The position numbers and the translations under genes were made by a program. Shown here in pieces: positions 1 to 12,341 of a stretch of 64,000 bases of DNA (positions within the stretch are counted from its first letter, which is position 1; every line of letters begins with the position of its first letter). A model generated the notes under the pieces. That model made no database searches. It had not been told where the DNA came from and worked only from the letters and a program-made list of their open reading frames with translations. The stretch covers positions 676,350 to 740,349 of the forward strand of contig JAEHOE010000053.1 of the NCBI GenBank assembly GCA_016858145.1. Reading direction: 5' to 3'. The stretch comes from Edaphochlamys debaryana (taxonomy: Eukaryota; Chlorophyta; Chlorophyceae; Chlamydomonadales).

Positions 1-67
1 TAAGGCCCTGCTCGTTGTGGTTGTGCTCATTCCTTCTCTCTGTATCCATTTCAATGTGTCTTTCCAG

Positions 68-3000
68 GGCCCGGACGACAACGCAACCAACAACAACTGG
101 GTCATCATGCACGACGTCCTGCAGGGTGGGTGGGGGGCTGCCGGTCGCCTGACATTTGCTGTGGCTTGCAAGACGAGGTTTCTTGAGGCGCACACGCACA
201 CGATGACCCGTTCCCCCCGTTGTCCCTCCCTCCCGCGCCCAGGCGACGAGTGGGGCCCCGCGGTGCAGGCCATGAAGCTGCTGTGCTACAGCTACATGGA
301 GCTGGACAAGCAGGGCGGCTACCTGCGCGGCCTGCTGCTGGACCCGCGCAACGTGGACGAGCTGGTCGTGCTGCTGGCGGGGCGCATGGACCTGGTGAGT
401 GCAGAGGGCTTCGTGGGGAGGGCGCACTTGCCCTGCGTGTGGCAGCTGGCTGGGCAAAGCAGCGGTGGAAAGACGGGAGGCGACGCATTCCTGATCCCAA
501 TGATTCCCTGAACCCGTCCCCCACTTCTGCACCCCAGGCCTTCGCCAACGCGGCCGCCTCGACCATGTGCCTGCCCGACGGCCCCAAGTACGACGCCCGC
601 GCCTGCAAGTACAGCGTCAACGCGCTGATGAACCAGGCCAACGTGCCCGGCATCGCCTCGGGCCTGGGCGACACGGCGCTCAAGCAGCTCTTCAGCGCCA
701 TGCTCGCCTGCCTCATCGACGCGCGCATGCGCCAGGTGCGGAGCAGTGCTGCTTAGCAAGGTTGCGCGGGTGAAGGGCTGGAGGCTCGCAGGGTGGGGCC
801 AGAGAGGCCCGGCTGTGTTCATGGCTCGCTCCGCTTAGGGCATTGGTGACTAAAGCCATGTCTGTCTGTGCTGCCCTCCGCGCCTGCTCCCCAGCTGCCG
901 GACGGTGACGGGCTGCTCAAGGCCGTCAACATGCTCATCATGAAGATGCTCGAGCACGGCAACAGGTGGGCGGGCCTTTACGCGTCTCTGCCCTTGCCCT
1001 TGCCGTGCCTCGTGCGGTCTTCGCTTTCTCCTACCCATTGCAACTTGACTTCGCATTCCTGCTCCCTTGCCCAGGCCTGGCGTGTTCGGCGCGCTGCTGG
1101 CGCTGCTGCGCTCGCCCAACCCTCGCATCTACGAGATGCTGCACCCTGCCACGGCGGGCCCCGCGGGCGAGGAGGAGATGCTGGCGCGGTGGAATGACCT
1201 GGTGGTCAAGTGCCTCATCAAGATGACCAAGCAGCTGGGCAACCTCATCCCGGTGAGGATCTCTCCACCCACCGCATCCTCCGTATTGCTGGATGGGCTG
1301 TCTGATCTACCTGTCTCGAGGTGCCACCCGCCGGTGATCACCTCTGGCCTCAAGCCCGTAACTCCTGCCCCTGTGTCTCCCGCCTCTGCCCTCCCAGGGC
1401 CTCAACGTGGGCGAGGTGCTGGTGCACATCCACAACTACATGCAGAGCCTGGGCGCCGACGAGGTCCGCCGCCGCAGCTCGCTGGTGAGCGGGCCCTCTT
1501 CACTGTCTTCGTACCGACCACGGCCCTGTAGCCTTTTTCTGCCTTTCCGCTCTCCTACGGTACTGACCTGCCGCCGCTGCACCGGCAACTCCTCAGGAGG
1601 ACAAGCCGCTGCGCATGGTTAAGACCATGCTGCACGAGCTGTGCAAGCACCGGGGGTACGACATCTACGAGGACGTGCGGCAGATGCCGGGTGAGCACGG
1701 GGCTGGTCATACGTTCTTGGTTTGGAACTGATCTGCACCAAGGCGCAGCGCCACAGCGAGGTAGGTGCTCACGCACCCCGTGTCGCCTGCTCTGTTGCCC
1801 TCCTCAGGCGTGACGATGCGGCAGGACGACATGGTCATGCTGCCGTACATCCGCCTCAACCTGGAGACGCTGCAGTTCCCGCGGCCAGCGACCGGCGCGC
1901 CCATCCTCTCCGCGCCACCCCACGCCGCCGCGGCGGCTGCCGGCGCCGCGCTGGTGGCCGCTGCCGCGGCGCCCCGCCCGGCCGCGGCACTCGCCATGGA
2001 GGTGCCCTCCACCTCGGCTCCCGCCCCCGTGGTGCCGCGCCTTCGCGGCATCCCCGCGGCCGGCACCATCCCCACCGCGTCGAGCATCGCCGGCGCGCCC
2101 AAGACCTCCCTCCCCATCGCAGCAGCCTCCACGCCCTCTCAGCCCCAGGTCCTCGCGCCCCTCTCCACCAACTCCATGCCGGCCCCAGCGCCAGCCGCCA
2201 GCCCCAAGCTCGCAGCCCCTGCGGCCGCTGCGGCGCCCGTGGCAGCGTCGGTGCTGACGGCCCACGCCAGCATCAACCTGGACCCCTCCAGCCGCGAGTT
2301 CACGCGGCCCGCGGCGGATGAGCAGGAGGCGCGCAACATCCTGGCCACCATCTTCAAGCGCATTGGCGACAAGGCGCAGTCACAGCAGGTGTGTAGGGTT
2401 GTACGGTGTACTCCCAGCCTTACCGGTGTGTCCCGGCTTCCCATGCCTCGTCAACGCGGGCGGAGTCTACGCCCAGTTTCCTAGTCATGTAGCCCCGGCC
2501 GCTGAGCCACCCTCCTGCGCCGCCCCGCCCCTCCCCCCAGGCCCTGGTGGACCTGCACCACTTCATCGAGGCCAACCCCGGCATCGACGTTCTCAACCAG
2601 ATGCTCAGCCAGGTGGGGCCTCCCGCCCGATGCCCGGCACGCTGCAAGCCCTGCTCGTGCAGCTCGTATGTCCCGCCCCTCACGGCCCGCGCCCAAGCTG
2701 CGGTTTGGCGTTGATCTGATTGGCAGCTGCACCAGGGCCGGACTGAGCCTGTGCCTTTTCCCGCCCACACAGGTGAGCCCCTACTTCAAGACCTACCTGC
2801 AGCGCGGCCTGGGCAAGGTCAAGATCCAGATGGAGCACGCCGCCAAGGCGGCCGCGGCGGCGGCGGCCAGCGAGTCCGGCGCCTCGCCCGGCGGCTCACA
2901 CGGCCACACCAGCCTGGACGGCGGCGTGGTGGAGCGCTCGCAGCGCACCACCAGCAGCTCCTGGGGCACGCCCGACGGGGAAGCCACCGTCGGCACTGGG

Positions 3001-3563
3001 GCGCCCATGACCGGTGCGTCTTTGGTTGAAGGATTTGCGTTGGCTGCTGGGCTTGGCAGCGCCTGCGCTGTGTGCCGCCCTGCAGTTGCCTCGCAGACAT
3101 TCCGCGCAGGCTAGGCATGCTCTCTGTTTCCTTGCACATGGCCCTTTACTCCTTATCGTGTGTGGCCCTGTCCCTCAGTGGCGGACAAGCTGGCCGCGGC
3201 CGAGGCGCAGCCGCACAGCCCCATGTCGCCCGGGCGGCTGCGGGGCGTGGGCAACCTGGACGACCTGCGCAACCGCATGAACAACCTCAGCGTGAGTGCG
3301 GGCCTCGCCTCTGCGCATGCTGCGATTAGCCACTGTATCCAGCTATGTTTTGTCTGTGTCTGCCGGCTGATGCCTTGCCAAACGATGGTACCGTGCTGAG
3401 GCCTGACTGCCGCCCCTGCTTGTCTTTCCCCCCGCAGACTAACCTGAACGACTTGCCGCTGCGCACGTCGGCTACGGTGCAGGTCCCGCGGGGCGTGTCG
3501 CCGGACCTGCTGGAGCTGCAGGAGCGCATGAAGAAGATCCAGAGCATCGGCCGGGGCGACTAA
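68..3563 (+). CDS. MOR1: XMAP215/MOR1/Dis1-family microtubule-associated protein, C-terminal part (5' truncated by window)
   Basis: Twelve exons, all in phase, giving the last 656 residues: 68-125, 243-394, 538-735, 895-965, 1075-1252, 1398-1484, 1597-1690, 1808-2388, 2541-2612, 2773-3013, 3179-3291, 3438-3563. Family members are microtubule polymerases that bind tubulin through TOG (HEAT-repeat) domains and act at plus ends and spindle poles. The diagnostic stretch is at 1170-1680 (DLVVKCLIK, then DKPLRMVKTMLHELCKHRG), which matches the last TOG region of plant MOR1 and animal ch-TOG. After an Ala/Pro-rich linker (about 1880-2280) come the family's C-terminal helices (ILATIFKRIGDKAQSQQ; PYFKTYLQRGL). 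The protein ends in GRGD at the TAA. The N-terminal TOG domains lie upstream of position 1. The family call is firm. The orthologue name is inferred from the plant relationship. Confidence 0.93.
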
Positions 3564-4352
3564 GGCGAGGAGGTCAGGTGTGGGGCATCGGTTCGAGAGG
3601 CGAGGGCGAGGAGGTTCGAGCGGCGAGGGCGAGGAGGGCGAGGGTTGGGGAAGGGATCGAGTGCAGGGATAAAGGGGAGGATGCGGCAGCTGCTGACTGG
3701 TAGCAACCACAACCACCTTCTGCGGCGCGGGCTGGGCAGGGCAGGAGGACAGGGGGAGGGCTGCGGCCAATCATACCAAGCATTGACAGGGACTATGGTC
3801 AAACGCTCGCCATAGTCGGAGTGGCTGCCAGGAGCACTGTGATAAGATTCTGCGACGCAATGGATGGGCGTGGAGGCATAGATAAAAGGGTATCGGACGT
3901 AATCCAAGTCAGTTGCGGTGGCAACGATAATGTCAGCAGAAGGTACGGTAGATGCGGGGAAATCAGACGTGAGCCAAGTGGTTACAACTGTGCAACGCAG
4001 ACGATGCCTTTGTCGTGCCAGCGTTCAACGTATCCATTTCCATCCTCAATTCGTCCGTGAAAGCGTAGCCACACTACCATCAATGCACATGCAAGATCTG
4101 TTCGTTGCCGATTGGGTTCCACACTCCAAATGTAGGAGTGCACAGGTACCAACCTCATCCATCTTCACCCCGTTGCATTTCCCTGACACCCCCCGTTAGC
4201 AGACATGTCCCGGTACTAATAAGCACAACCCAACCATAGCTCTTCTGTCTTCTCCAGTGCGTATCATACAACTTATCTGGGGAAACACGTCAACTAGATG
4301 AGCTCATACTAACAGTCTTGCAAACCGATTACTCGCGCGCATGTCCGGGAGC
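3564..4352. other. Convergent 3' flanks of the XMAP215 and methyltransferase genes
   Basis: This 789-base spacer separates two stop codons that face each other. Its base composition is lower in GC than the flanking exons. On the minus strand a TGTAA polyadenylation signal reads across 3986-3982, about 370 bases past the methyltransferase stop, which fits Chlamydomonas usage. I found no TGTAA for the plus-strand gene. No convincing coding sequence is present; the short open frames here lack codon bias and splice support. Confidence 0.55.
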
Positions 4353-7099
4353 TCACAGCGCCGTCAGCAGGCGCAGCAGCTGGGGGGAGATGTCGTCCTC
4401 AGCGGCGGCCGGCGCCGCCTCCACCTCGTGGTACACCTGAGAGGGGGGGCGGGGACAGGGCCAAAGAGATGACGTGGGTTGACAGTCAAAAGCGACAGGC
4501 AGAACGACGCATCAAATTAGTATCACCCCGACGAAGCGCAACGACTCTGCTTACCGTCAGACCGGCAGCGCCGCCGCCGTTGCCGTTGTGGCCGTTGCCG
4601 TTGATGTGGCCATTGCCGTCCGCGTGGTGGCCGTTGCCGTTGCTGTGGCCGTTGCTGCTGGGCTGGGGCGCCGCGGCGGCGGTCTTGCGGGGCGGCAGGT
4701 CGGCGCGCTCGAACAGGACTCCCGCCAGCAGGTAGGTGCCGCCTGTGGTTAAGGAAGGTGGGGGACATGTGGTGCACATGACCAAACCCAGCCAAGCGCA
4801 AGCACACCGTGGCGTGCGTGGCAGAACGGTGGGGATGATCTTAACACGCAACTGTGTGCTGAGTTGATGGGTGAAACGTTCCAAGGCGAGGGGGAAGACG
4901 CAAGCACGTCAACTTATGCTAAGCAGGGCATGAAGGCGGGAGCTTGTGCACAGCCCTGTCGCTCAGCGGAACACATCGCCTCACCCGAGTAGAAGGCCTC
5001 GCCGCGGGAGTGCATGGCGGTGATCCAGTTGCGGACCTGGTGGGAAGGCCAAACATAGGTTGGAACCTTTCAAACACCCCACCTGACACTCGATCCGGTA
5101 ACGGCGTTCAACATACTCCAATTGTACCTCTCGACCCAACACCCACACCCACACCCACACCCACACCCACACCCACACCCACACCCACACCCACACCCAC
5201 ACCCACACCCACACCCGGTACCTGGGTGTGCAGACCATCCAATCGTAGTCAAGACCAGACGCGCACCCACAGTCACGACGCACTCATAGACCCGACCCAT
5301 GCCACCCAGTATTTCCAAGTAAGCGCACCTTGGGCTGGCTGGAGTAGGTGCCGAAGGACAGGGGGGTAACCAGGAAGTCCACCACGCGGTAGCCGCAGGC
5401 GGCGGCGTGGCGCAGCACGGCGGCGGGGTTGGAGTAACTGGCCACCAGCAGCATGGCGTAGGGAAAGCGCAGGGACAGCAGGTCCTGCGGGCGGGGAGGC
5501 GCGTACGAGGGGCGCGGAGAGCGCCGAGGTCAACGGGGGCTTTGATGGGGAGGTTTAGAGGCTATGGTTGGAAGCAAAGCGGGGAGGGCAGAGGCTCGGC
5601 CGATGCATTTAGAACCCGTGTGGCCTGATTGAATGAATGAGCAGCAGGCAGTTTGGGGGGCTCACCCGGGTCAGCGCGGCGCCGTCTACGCCGCCGAAGA
5701 GCTCGGGCATGAGGATGTCGGCGTCGGGCGCGGGCAGGTAGGGCGGGTTGGAGATGAGGCAGTGCGAGCCGGCGGCGGGGGAGTCGGGGGAGGAGGTGCC
5801 GGCGTAGAAGCAGCAGTTGTGGATCTGGCAGGGGGGAAGGGACGGCAGAGCACGCGTCAGCCGGCGTGCGGGAGCTAGCAAAGCAGGAACGAAGGTAGGA
5901 TGCAGGAAATCTGTCATGTAGTCAACAAACCCGCTCCCGCACCTGGTACTGCTCGCCCAGGCCGTAGGCGTGCTCCCGCGCCAGCGCCGCGGCGGTGGGG
6001 TTGAGCTCGAAGCCGTGCACGGCGCCGGGGAAGCGGCACTTGGTCAGCGCGGAGATCTGTGTTGGGCGGGAGGGGCAGGGAGGGAGGAGGGCAACGGTAA
6101 AGCATCGGAAGGTGGAACACGTGGCCACCGGCATCAGGCAGGTTCCTCATGCCGGCGGGAGCACCGGCGCACGGCGTGGGCGCGATTTGCGGCGCTTACC
6201 ACGGGGGTGCCGTCGCCCGTACCGAACTCCACCACCCGGAGGGAGCCGCCCTGCGAGGGCGGCTGCGGCGGAGGGCTGCCGGCGGAGGCGTCCGCGGCGG
6301 CGGCAAGCGGGGCAGCGGAGGCGCCGGCGGGGGCCGTGAGGCCGCCGCGCTCGGCGTGGCGGGAGGCGGCCAGCGGCAGGAGCTTCTCCAGCGCCTGGGG
6401 GGCGGAGAACGAGGGATGCAGAGGTAAGCGCCCAGGATACGTATGGGAGGTAAGAGAGGGTGCTGAGGGTGGGGCTGGGATGAAGTGCGGGGCAAGCATG
6501 GGCAGGCGTCCGGTGCGGGCGGCGGTTCAGCAAGGGGAGCCTAGTGGAAGTGCCGTATCATGCCCTCCCCACCTGGGAGTAGAAGAGGGACTCCTCGGCG
6601 CACTGGAACACCTCTGCCGCCGTGTAGGTGCGGCTGGGGGGGGGGTGCAAGAATAAGGACATAGCAGGGGAAAGGTGGGTAGGTGATCTGGGGAAGGCTC
6701 TCTAGCGCGGGGGTTCGTAGGGTAGCCGGGGGAAGCTGCGGCACACGCTCAGGGACCCTAAACCCACCGGCCCGAGTCAACAAGCTCCGTCGTCTCGACC
6801 GCCGCCGGCGCCTCAGGACCAGCAGGCGCGGCGGCGAGCTCCACCTCCGCCGCCTCGGCGGCGGACCGGCCGGCGGCGACGTCAGCGGCGACGACCCGGC
6901 AGCGGCGGCTCAGCCCGACGCCGCCGCTGCCGCCGCAGGGCGGCCCGGCGGCGGACGAGGGAATGGCCCTCCCGAGCATGTTGAGCGAGAGCGGGCCGAA
7001 GGTGCTGTGGGGCGTGGAGTGGAGGTGCTGTCCCAGCTGGAGCCGCGTCGAACCGGAGGCGCCGGAGACGGGAGCAGACGCAGCGACGGCAGAGCGCAT
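4353..7099 (-). CDS. Class I SAM-dependent methyltransferase with NPPY motif, probably organelle-targeted
   Basis: Nine exons in phase, 446 residues: 7099-6768, 6633-6573, 6394-6200, 6056-5943, 5824-5666, 5484-5329, 5036-4985, 4742-4555, 4436-4353. The N-terminus (MRSAVAASAPVSGASGSTRL) is Ala/Ser/Arg-rich like a transit peptide. Domain evidence in order: RTYTAAEVFQCAEESLFYSQ, then the SAM-binding glycine loop VVEFGTGDGTPV (motif I), HGFELNP (acidic loop, motif II), and SNPPYLPAPDADI (the NPPY catalytic motif of methyltransferases that modify planar nitrogens or glutamine amides, as in HemK/PrmC and some tRNA or DNA enzymes). The substrate cannot be read from sequence. An Asn/Gly/His-rich stretch lies near the C-terminus (about 4580-4680). 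The gene is divergent from the redox-enzyme gene at 7619. Its 3' end uses a TGTAA signal near 3984. Confidence 0.85.
5140..5216. repeat. Hexanucleotide microsatellite (ACCCAC)n in methyltransferase intron
   Basis: About thirteen near-perfect copies of ACCCAC on the plus strand (GTGGGT on the coding strand) lie within the intron between the exons 5484-5329 and 5036-4985. Each unit of the coding strand contains a GTGGGT donor-like word. This is a simple repeat with no coding role. Confidence 0.95.
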
Positions 7100-7618
7100 T
7101 GCAGAAAGCGCGTGGAGAGCAGCAGAGCGGAGCGGTGCGCGCGGAGGGCCGGAGTAAAGCGGTGCGGAGGTGAGCTTGCAGACACGTGCTAGGGGCTTGC
7201 GTCGCAACGTGGGTCGTCGAAACACGCCACTGGGCGAGACGCGAACTGCGATGGCTTGTTGAGGGATGCGAGCAGCGAATGAGCGCAGCGGGCGAGCGGG
7301 GTCTGCAAGCGCGGGGCGGGGCGCGGCGGCTAAGTGGCCAAGTCGGATTCGCGATGGGCCCCTAGATCCCGCCGGCGCGTCATCGCAAGCATCCCCGGCC
7401 AGGCGTCGTGGCCTCGCCGCCGCCCAGACCCACGCTCTCCTGGCCTCTCTTGCTCCACAGAAGAGCAGCCCTGCTTTCGTCCGCGGCAAGCACGTTTTCG
7501 CGAGTCGACAACACTTCCTGTGCCCGTTGCGCGCTGCTTTCTCGCGCCCGCATTCGCAAAGCGCTCGATTCAACACACTAGCACCGAGCTTGAAGCACAA
7601 GAAGCTCTGCCAACACGA
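7100..7618. promoter_or_regulatory. Shared upstream region of a divergent gene pair
   Basis: The start codons of the methyltransferase (minus, 7099) and the iron-containing redox enzyme (plus, 7619) face away from each other across 519 bases. Both transcripts must begin inside this interval, so it holds both 5' untranslated regions and probably a bidirectional promoter. I could not identify a convincing TATA box or a named regulatory site. Long open frames that cross this region on both strands are products of high GC content rather than genes. Confidence 0.5.
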
Positions 7619-10600
7619 ATGCTCCTCGCCGGCAAGCGCGCCAGCGCCGCCGCGACCTCGTCGCGGCGGCAGCAAGCCCCCACTCGGCTCGCCGCGCCCC
7701 GCGCCTCGACCCCCGCGCCCCGCGGCCTCACCACCACCGCTGCCGCCCCCGCCTCCGCACCCACCGCACCCGCCGCCGAGCCGCTCGTCTTCTCCTCCAC
7801 CTCCACCGCCGCCCAGGCCTCCGCCGCCTCGGCTGCCGCCGCCGCTGCTGCCATCACCACCCACAACGCCGGCGGCGAGGTGGCAGTGTGGAGCTCGGTG
7901 CGCCCCCTGTGCCGCCTGCCCGCGTCCCTGGATGACCCCGAGGCTCTGCGGGCGGCGGCGCGGCAGCTGCCCGGCTACGAGGGCTGGCGGGGGCCACAGG
8001 CGGAGGTGCTGACGGCGAGCGACGGGCTGCCGGGTGCGTGGGTCGCAGGGGCTGGAGGGAGGGAGGGAGTGTGGGGGTCGACGGGCGCCCAGGGGCAAAC
8101 GAGCTGGGAGGCCTGTCCAGTGCACCCAAGACCGCTCTCCACGCCTCCACTGACGGCCCGCCCGCACGCCTGTCCTTCCCCCTCTCCGCCGCTCCGCAGT
8201 GGACTTTGCCTCCGCGGAGCGCTGCCTGCTGGCGCTGCTGCAGACCCCCGCCCTGGACGCCCGCCTGGCTCGCTTCGACGCCACCGCGGGCGACGCAGCC
8301 GCGGAGCTGCGCCGGGCCGTGGAGGCGGCGACGGCGCGGGCGTACGGGCCGCAGGGTGAGGCGGGCATTGCTGCTGGTTTGTTGGGGGCCGTGGTTCTGC
8401 AATAGAAAGGCAAAGCTCTGTGGGCCTTAGCTCCGGTCTTACCGCCAAGCGTCACCTCACTCCACCACACACCCCGCCCTACGCAGGTGACGACGGCTCG
8501 CCCCAGGCCGCCGCCTGCCACACCTTCCTGCAGCGCCTGCTGTACCGCATCAACCGCCTCAACCACTTCTGGTACGACGATCTCTCCAGGTACGACTGGG
8601 AGTATTCGGGGGGGGGGACGGGCCAACATGTCAGGGAGGGTCCAGCCCGCAGGCCAGTATCCTTCCGCCATTAGCCTAAGTACTCGTCCTCTCGTACCGG
8701 TAGCATGAACCCTCGCGCTGGCTGTGGCTTCCGTACTGTCTCCCTGTGTACGGCACCGCAGGTACGAGAACGAGCGGTCGCCGTACTGTGCGGCTCTGCA
8801 GGACGCCGCGGAGGGCCCCTGGCAGCGCTGGGAGGCGGCGCGGGAGGGCGGCGTCAGCGGGGAGGCTTTCAAGAGTATGGGTGTGGAGGAGGTGGGCATG
8901 CACTTACCACGCGTGGGGGTGGCCCTCACGGTGTGGGGGTGGCGGCGGCGGAGGGGTGCTGCTGACTTGCTCTTACACGCCCTTGTTGCCTCCTGCCCCA
9001 CTCCTTCGCAAGCCGCCTCTCAACCAACCCCCCGGGCCCGCCCCTCCCCCCTGACCCGGCCCGCCTCCCCCCCTCCCTCCCTTCCACAGCTGAGCGAGGC
9101 CGTCCGCTCCCGGGCCGCTGTGGACGTGGACCCCCCCGCCTCCGAGGTGACCCTGTTCCTGCGCGACCGCCTGAGCCTGGAGGGCTACCGTCACCTGCTG
9201 GCAGTGGGTGGGTGCGGGTGGGGGGAGAGGGGGGGCGGGTCAAGGCCTTGCGGTCTGGAAAGGGCCGGTAGGGGACCGGGATGGTCGCGAGGAGCTCTGC
9301 CCTGGGCGCTGGCGGGTTTCATCCGTTGCGGTCTGCAAGGGGGACACGCGAGGAGGTGTTGGATGGGGGTTTGGGAGAGGGGGGCAACGCAATGCTGAGC
9401 CGTTTGGGGTGATCGAAGTGCCGGTAGGGTCCGGCAGCGCAGACTGCGCGCTGCACACCACGCCCCAGACCAACATCTGACGCATACCCCCCCCCCCCAT
9501 CCCGTACCTCGTCCCCAGGCTCCCTGGACGGCCTGGTGGAGGCCAGCCGGCAGTCGCGGGTGTGCGCGGGCGCCCCCAACCCCGTGTCGGTCATGGTGTT
9601 CAGGGTGCTCATGGAGGTGGGGGGCTTGGGGCGGGGGTGGGGTGGGACAGGGGGGGCGGCGGGCCAGAGACAGCGCAGGGAGGACAGGGCAGAGGTGATG
9701 GGGCATGTCAGCAGAATATAGGTAGATGTTGGCAGACAGTTAGAAGGCTCACTTCACGCGCAGTGGGGGGCCCACTCCGCCCGCCAGTCCCTTTCACTTC
9801 TCCTGCTAGTCTGGGCCCACGTCCTCACCCCCAAGTTTGCACCCACGCTCAAAAGGACTGGCGGCGAGCGCAGGGCGTGCGGATGTGCGAATGACAGCCC
9901 GGCCGTGTCCCCGCGTCCCTGCCTGTGGGACACGGCCTGTCTGTCATCCGCACATCCGCACACCGTGCGCTCGCCGCCAGTGCAGGCAGACAGCACACGA
10001 CCAGGCCGTCCTCACCCGCCGTCCCCTGTCTGCACGGATGCGTCCCGCCGCGTTCTAGAGCGCTGCACATGCTGCCGGCCGTGTGGCCGCTGCCACCCAG
10101 CGTGATGCTGCCCAGCGTGTGGGCGGCACCGTCACGCGCGTCATTCCGCTGGCCGCCTGCTCCGGCGCCGCTGACCACAGCGACCAGGGAACACATAGCA
10201 CGTTGCATTGTGTTGTACGTTGCATTGCGGTCTTGGAGGAGACCTACATCGTAGGCCTGCGTGCCCGCTCCCATGCCTCCCCCCTGCTCCTGCCTCCCCC
10301 TCCCTTCCCCACCCCAACCACACAGGAGTACGGCAGCGGCAAGCTGGCCCGCAAGCACTCGACCTTCTACGCGTCCATGATGGGCCAGGTGCGTGAGGTG
10401 GGGGCAAGGGGCCTCGGCTAGCGCGGAGGTCAGGGGTAAAGCTCACCTTCAGCCCTCCTCACTGGCGCACCAGGGGGACTGGGGACTGGGCACTAGAACG
10501 TGCCCTCCCTCGTCCCTCCCTGCCGCCTTCACCCGACCCCTCTCCCCTCCCCAGCTGGACCTTGACACTCGGCTGGAGGCCTACTTTGACCTGCTGCCCT

Positions 10601-11635
10601 GGCAGGTGGGGGCCAGAGGCTGGGTGGGGTTGGATGGGGGGAGAAGGAGGAGCAGATGGGGTGCGGCATGACTTGCTGTGCATGCAGCTACCGAGATGGT
10701 GGGGCTGGGGCTGGTTGGGGACGGGGAGGGGAGGGGGAGGATTGTCATTAAAGGTGCGGCATGTCGAGAAGGTTGAAAGGGGGGCTTACCGGCTGGGCAG
10801 GCAGCTACCGGGACGACAGGTACCATCCCCTCGCAACCTACCACCGCACCTCCCCTTCCTCCGCACCCCCCGTTCCCCCCTGCAGTGGCTGGCGGGCGCC
10901 AACCACAACTTCCTGCTCACGGAGCGGCGGCGGCACTACCTGCGGTACCTGGGGGGGCTGACGTTCTTCGAGGTGAGGGCGGCAGCGGCAGCAGGCTGAG
11001 GGAGAATGGGCCAGGCATCACCCCCTTGTCCGTGCCTATCCATCCTCCTGTCTCAGCTTCGCCCGCTCCCCCCCCCCCTTCCCCCGCCCGCCGCCCCCAG
11101 GTCAACGGCCCCTCCGTGTACCGCACCTACTGCGCCGCCGCCCGCCGCCTGGGCCTCCCCCCCAGCGCCTGGGGCTACTGGGAGCTGCACGTGCGCGAGG
11201 ACGAGCGGCACGGGCGGCAGATGGTGGAGGAGGTGGCGGTGCCGCTCATGGAGAGGTGCGGGGCCGGGGGGAAGGGGCAGAATGGGGGAAGGAGCGCGCT
11301 GATGGGTTGGGTGGGCCCAGTGAACTACGAGTTATTTGTTTGCGTCGGCGTTGGAGGCGGCCCCGGAGGCGGGCGGGATGATGGCGGGCTGTTTTGGCGC
11401 ACGTTGTTCCCTTTCCGACACTGTCCCACAAACCGTTCGCTGTGCGCCCCACTGCTCCTGATCCCCTCCCCCCCCCCCACGTGTCATGCACCATGCAACG
11501 CCCCCCAGGTACGGTCCCTCTGCCGCGTGGGAGGTGCTGTGGGGCTACGACCAGGAGGTGGCCATGGGCCGCCGCGCGGGTGAGGCGCTGGTGGCGGACA
11601 TCCTGGCGGCGGAGGCGGGGGCGGGGGCGCAGTGA
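7619..11635 (+). CDS. Iron-containing redox enzyme, heme-oxygenase-like fold (Haem_oxygenas_2 type), plastid-targeted
   Basis: Eleven exons in phase, 500 residues: 7619-8033, 8200-8355, 8487-8589, 8762-8891, 9090-9207, 9519-9616, 10326-10388, 10555-10605, 10886-10972, 11101-11255, 11509-11635. The first 85 or so residues are Ala/Ser/Thr/Arg-rich, consistent with a chloroplast transit peptide. The C-terminal half matches cyanobacterial iron-containing redox enzymes: EYGSGKLARKHSTFYASMMG, NHNFLLTERRRHYLRYLGGL, then YWELHVREDERHG, where the H-x3-DE-x-H cluster and nearby Glu are the expected metal ligands. The reaction is unknown. The fold family includes heme oxygenase, TenA and metal-dependent oxidases. 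An upstream in-frame Met at 7334 would extend the protein, but 7619 gives the more typical transit peptide. Confidence 0.85.
9857..9981. repeat. Intronic fold-back hairpin (about 55-bp arms)
   Basis: The word ACTGGCGGCGAGCGCA at 9857-9872 recurs as its exact reverse complement at 9966-9981. The inner sequence continues to pair (GCGGATGTGCG with CGCACATCCGC, then CCGTGTCCC with GGGACACGG), leaving a short loop around 9915-9925. The hairpin lies within the 709-base intron between exons 9519-9616 and 10326-10388. It could be a small non-autonomous transposon (MITE-like) or a small-RNA precursor. I cannot tell which. Confidence 0.85.
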
Positions 11636-12341
11636 GGCGGCTGGAGGGCGGGCGGAGAAGAGATGACGGGCTGAGAATTGTGTTGGGAACAGGGATCCTT
11701 CGCCCCCAGCCGTGGTGGACGGGGGCGGGATGGATGCTGGTCGGAGTGCAAAGCTGGGGCTCGCGGTTGCGCCAACGAATGCTCCGGAATGCAAGGAAAG
11801 TCGATGCAAGGGGTTGTGGCTAGGGGTGATTAGGGCTGGAATTGGAGCATAGCAACCAGGGCAGTAGGATGGTGTACGCCCGAACTCTTAGGAGAGGGGT
11901 TTGGCAGGTTGGTAGCGTTGTACGTTGCTGTTGGGAGCGGCTGTCATCATGTTACCGTAGCAACCCAGAGAGGTGTGGGCCGTGGCGCCCTTGCAGAATG
12001 GCACTTTGCAACGTATTACAAGTTCCCACACTCCTCCCGCGTGCCGCCACCTGTCCGGTCCCAACCGGTCGCAACCCTTCATGCATGCGCAGCCACGCTG
12101 CCAGCACCGCCAGAAGTCACGGTCAAGGCCAAGCGAGCATAATCAGCTTCACCGCACAGTCAACTAACTTCCGCCGCACAAGATTTTGTAGAAGCACAGC
12201 AGGGCACGACCGGATCTAAGCACACCGGCCAACATCTCGCTTCATATCCACGTCCGAATGGAGGGTCAGTCCACAGCCTCCCTCAACATCTCTGACCTTC
12301 TGCCCACAATAACGCATCCGTCATATGCCACAGAGTAGCCC
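11636..12341. other. Convergent 3' flanks of the redox-enzyme and LLQ-repeat genes
   Basis: These 706 bases separate two facing stop codons. A minus-strand TGTAA signal reads across 12020-12016, about 320 bases beyond the stop of the LLQ-repeat gene, and is a good polyadenylation candidate for it. I saw no TGTAA for the plus-strand gene. The open frames here are short and show no family similarity. Confidence 0.5.

Noticed and set aside
5140..5216. Interstitial telomere-like repeat
   Set aside because: The unit is CCCACA/TGTGGG, not the TTTTAGGG expected for Chlamydomonas telomeres; it is an intronic microsatellite.
6758..9001. 747-codon minus-strand open frame spanning the divergent promoter and the redox gene
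   Set aside because: Only its end, from 7099 down, fits the methyltransferase's targeting exon; the rest is antisense to a well supported gene and has no codon or family signal.
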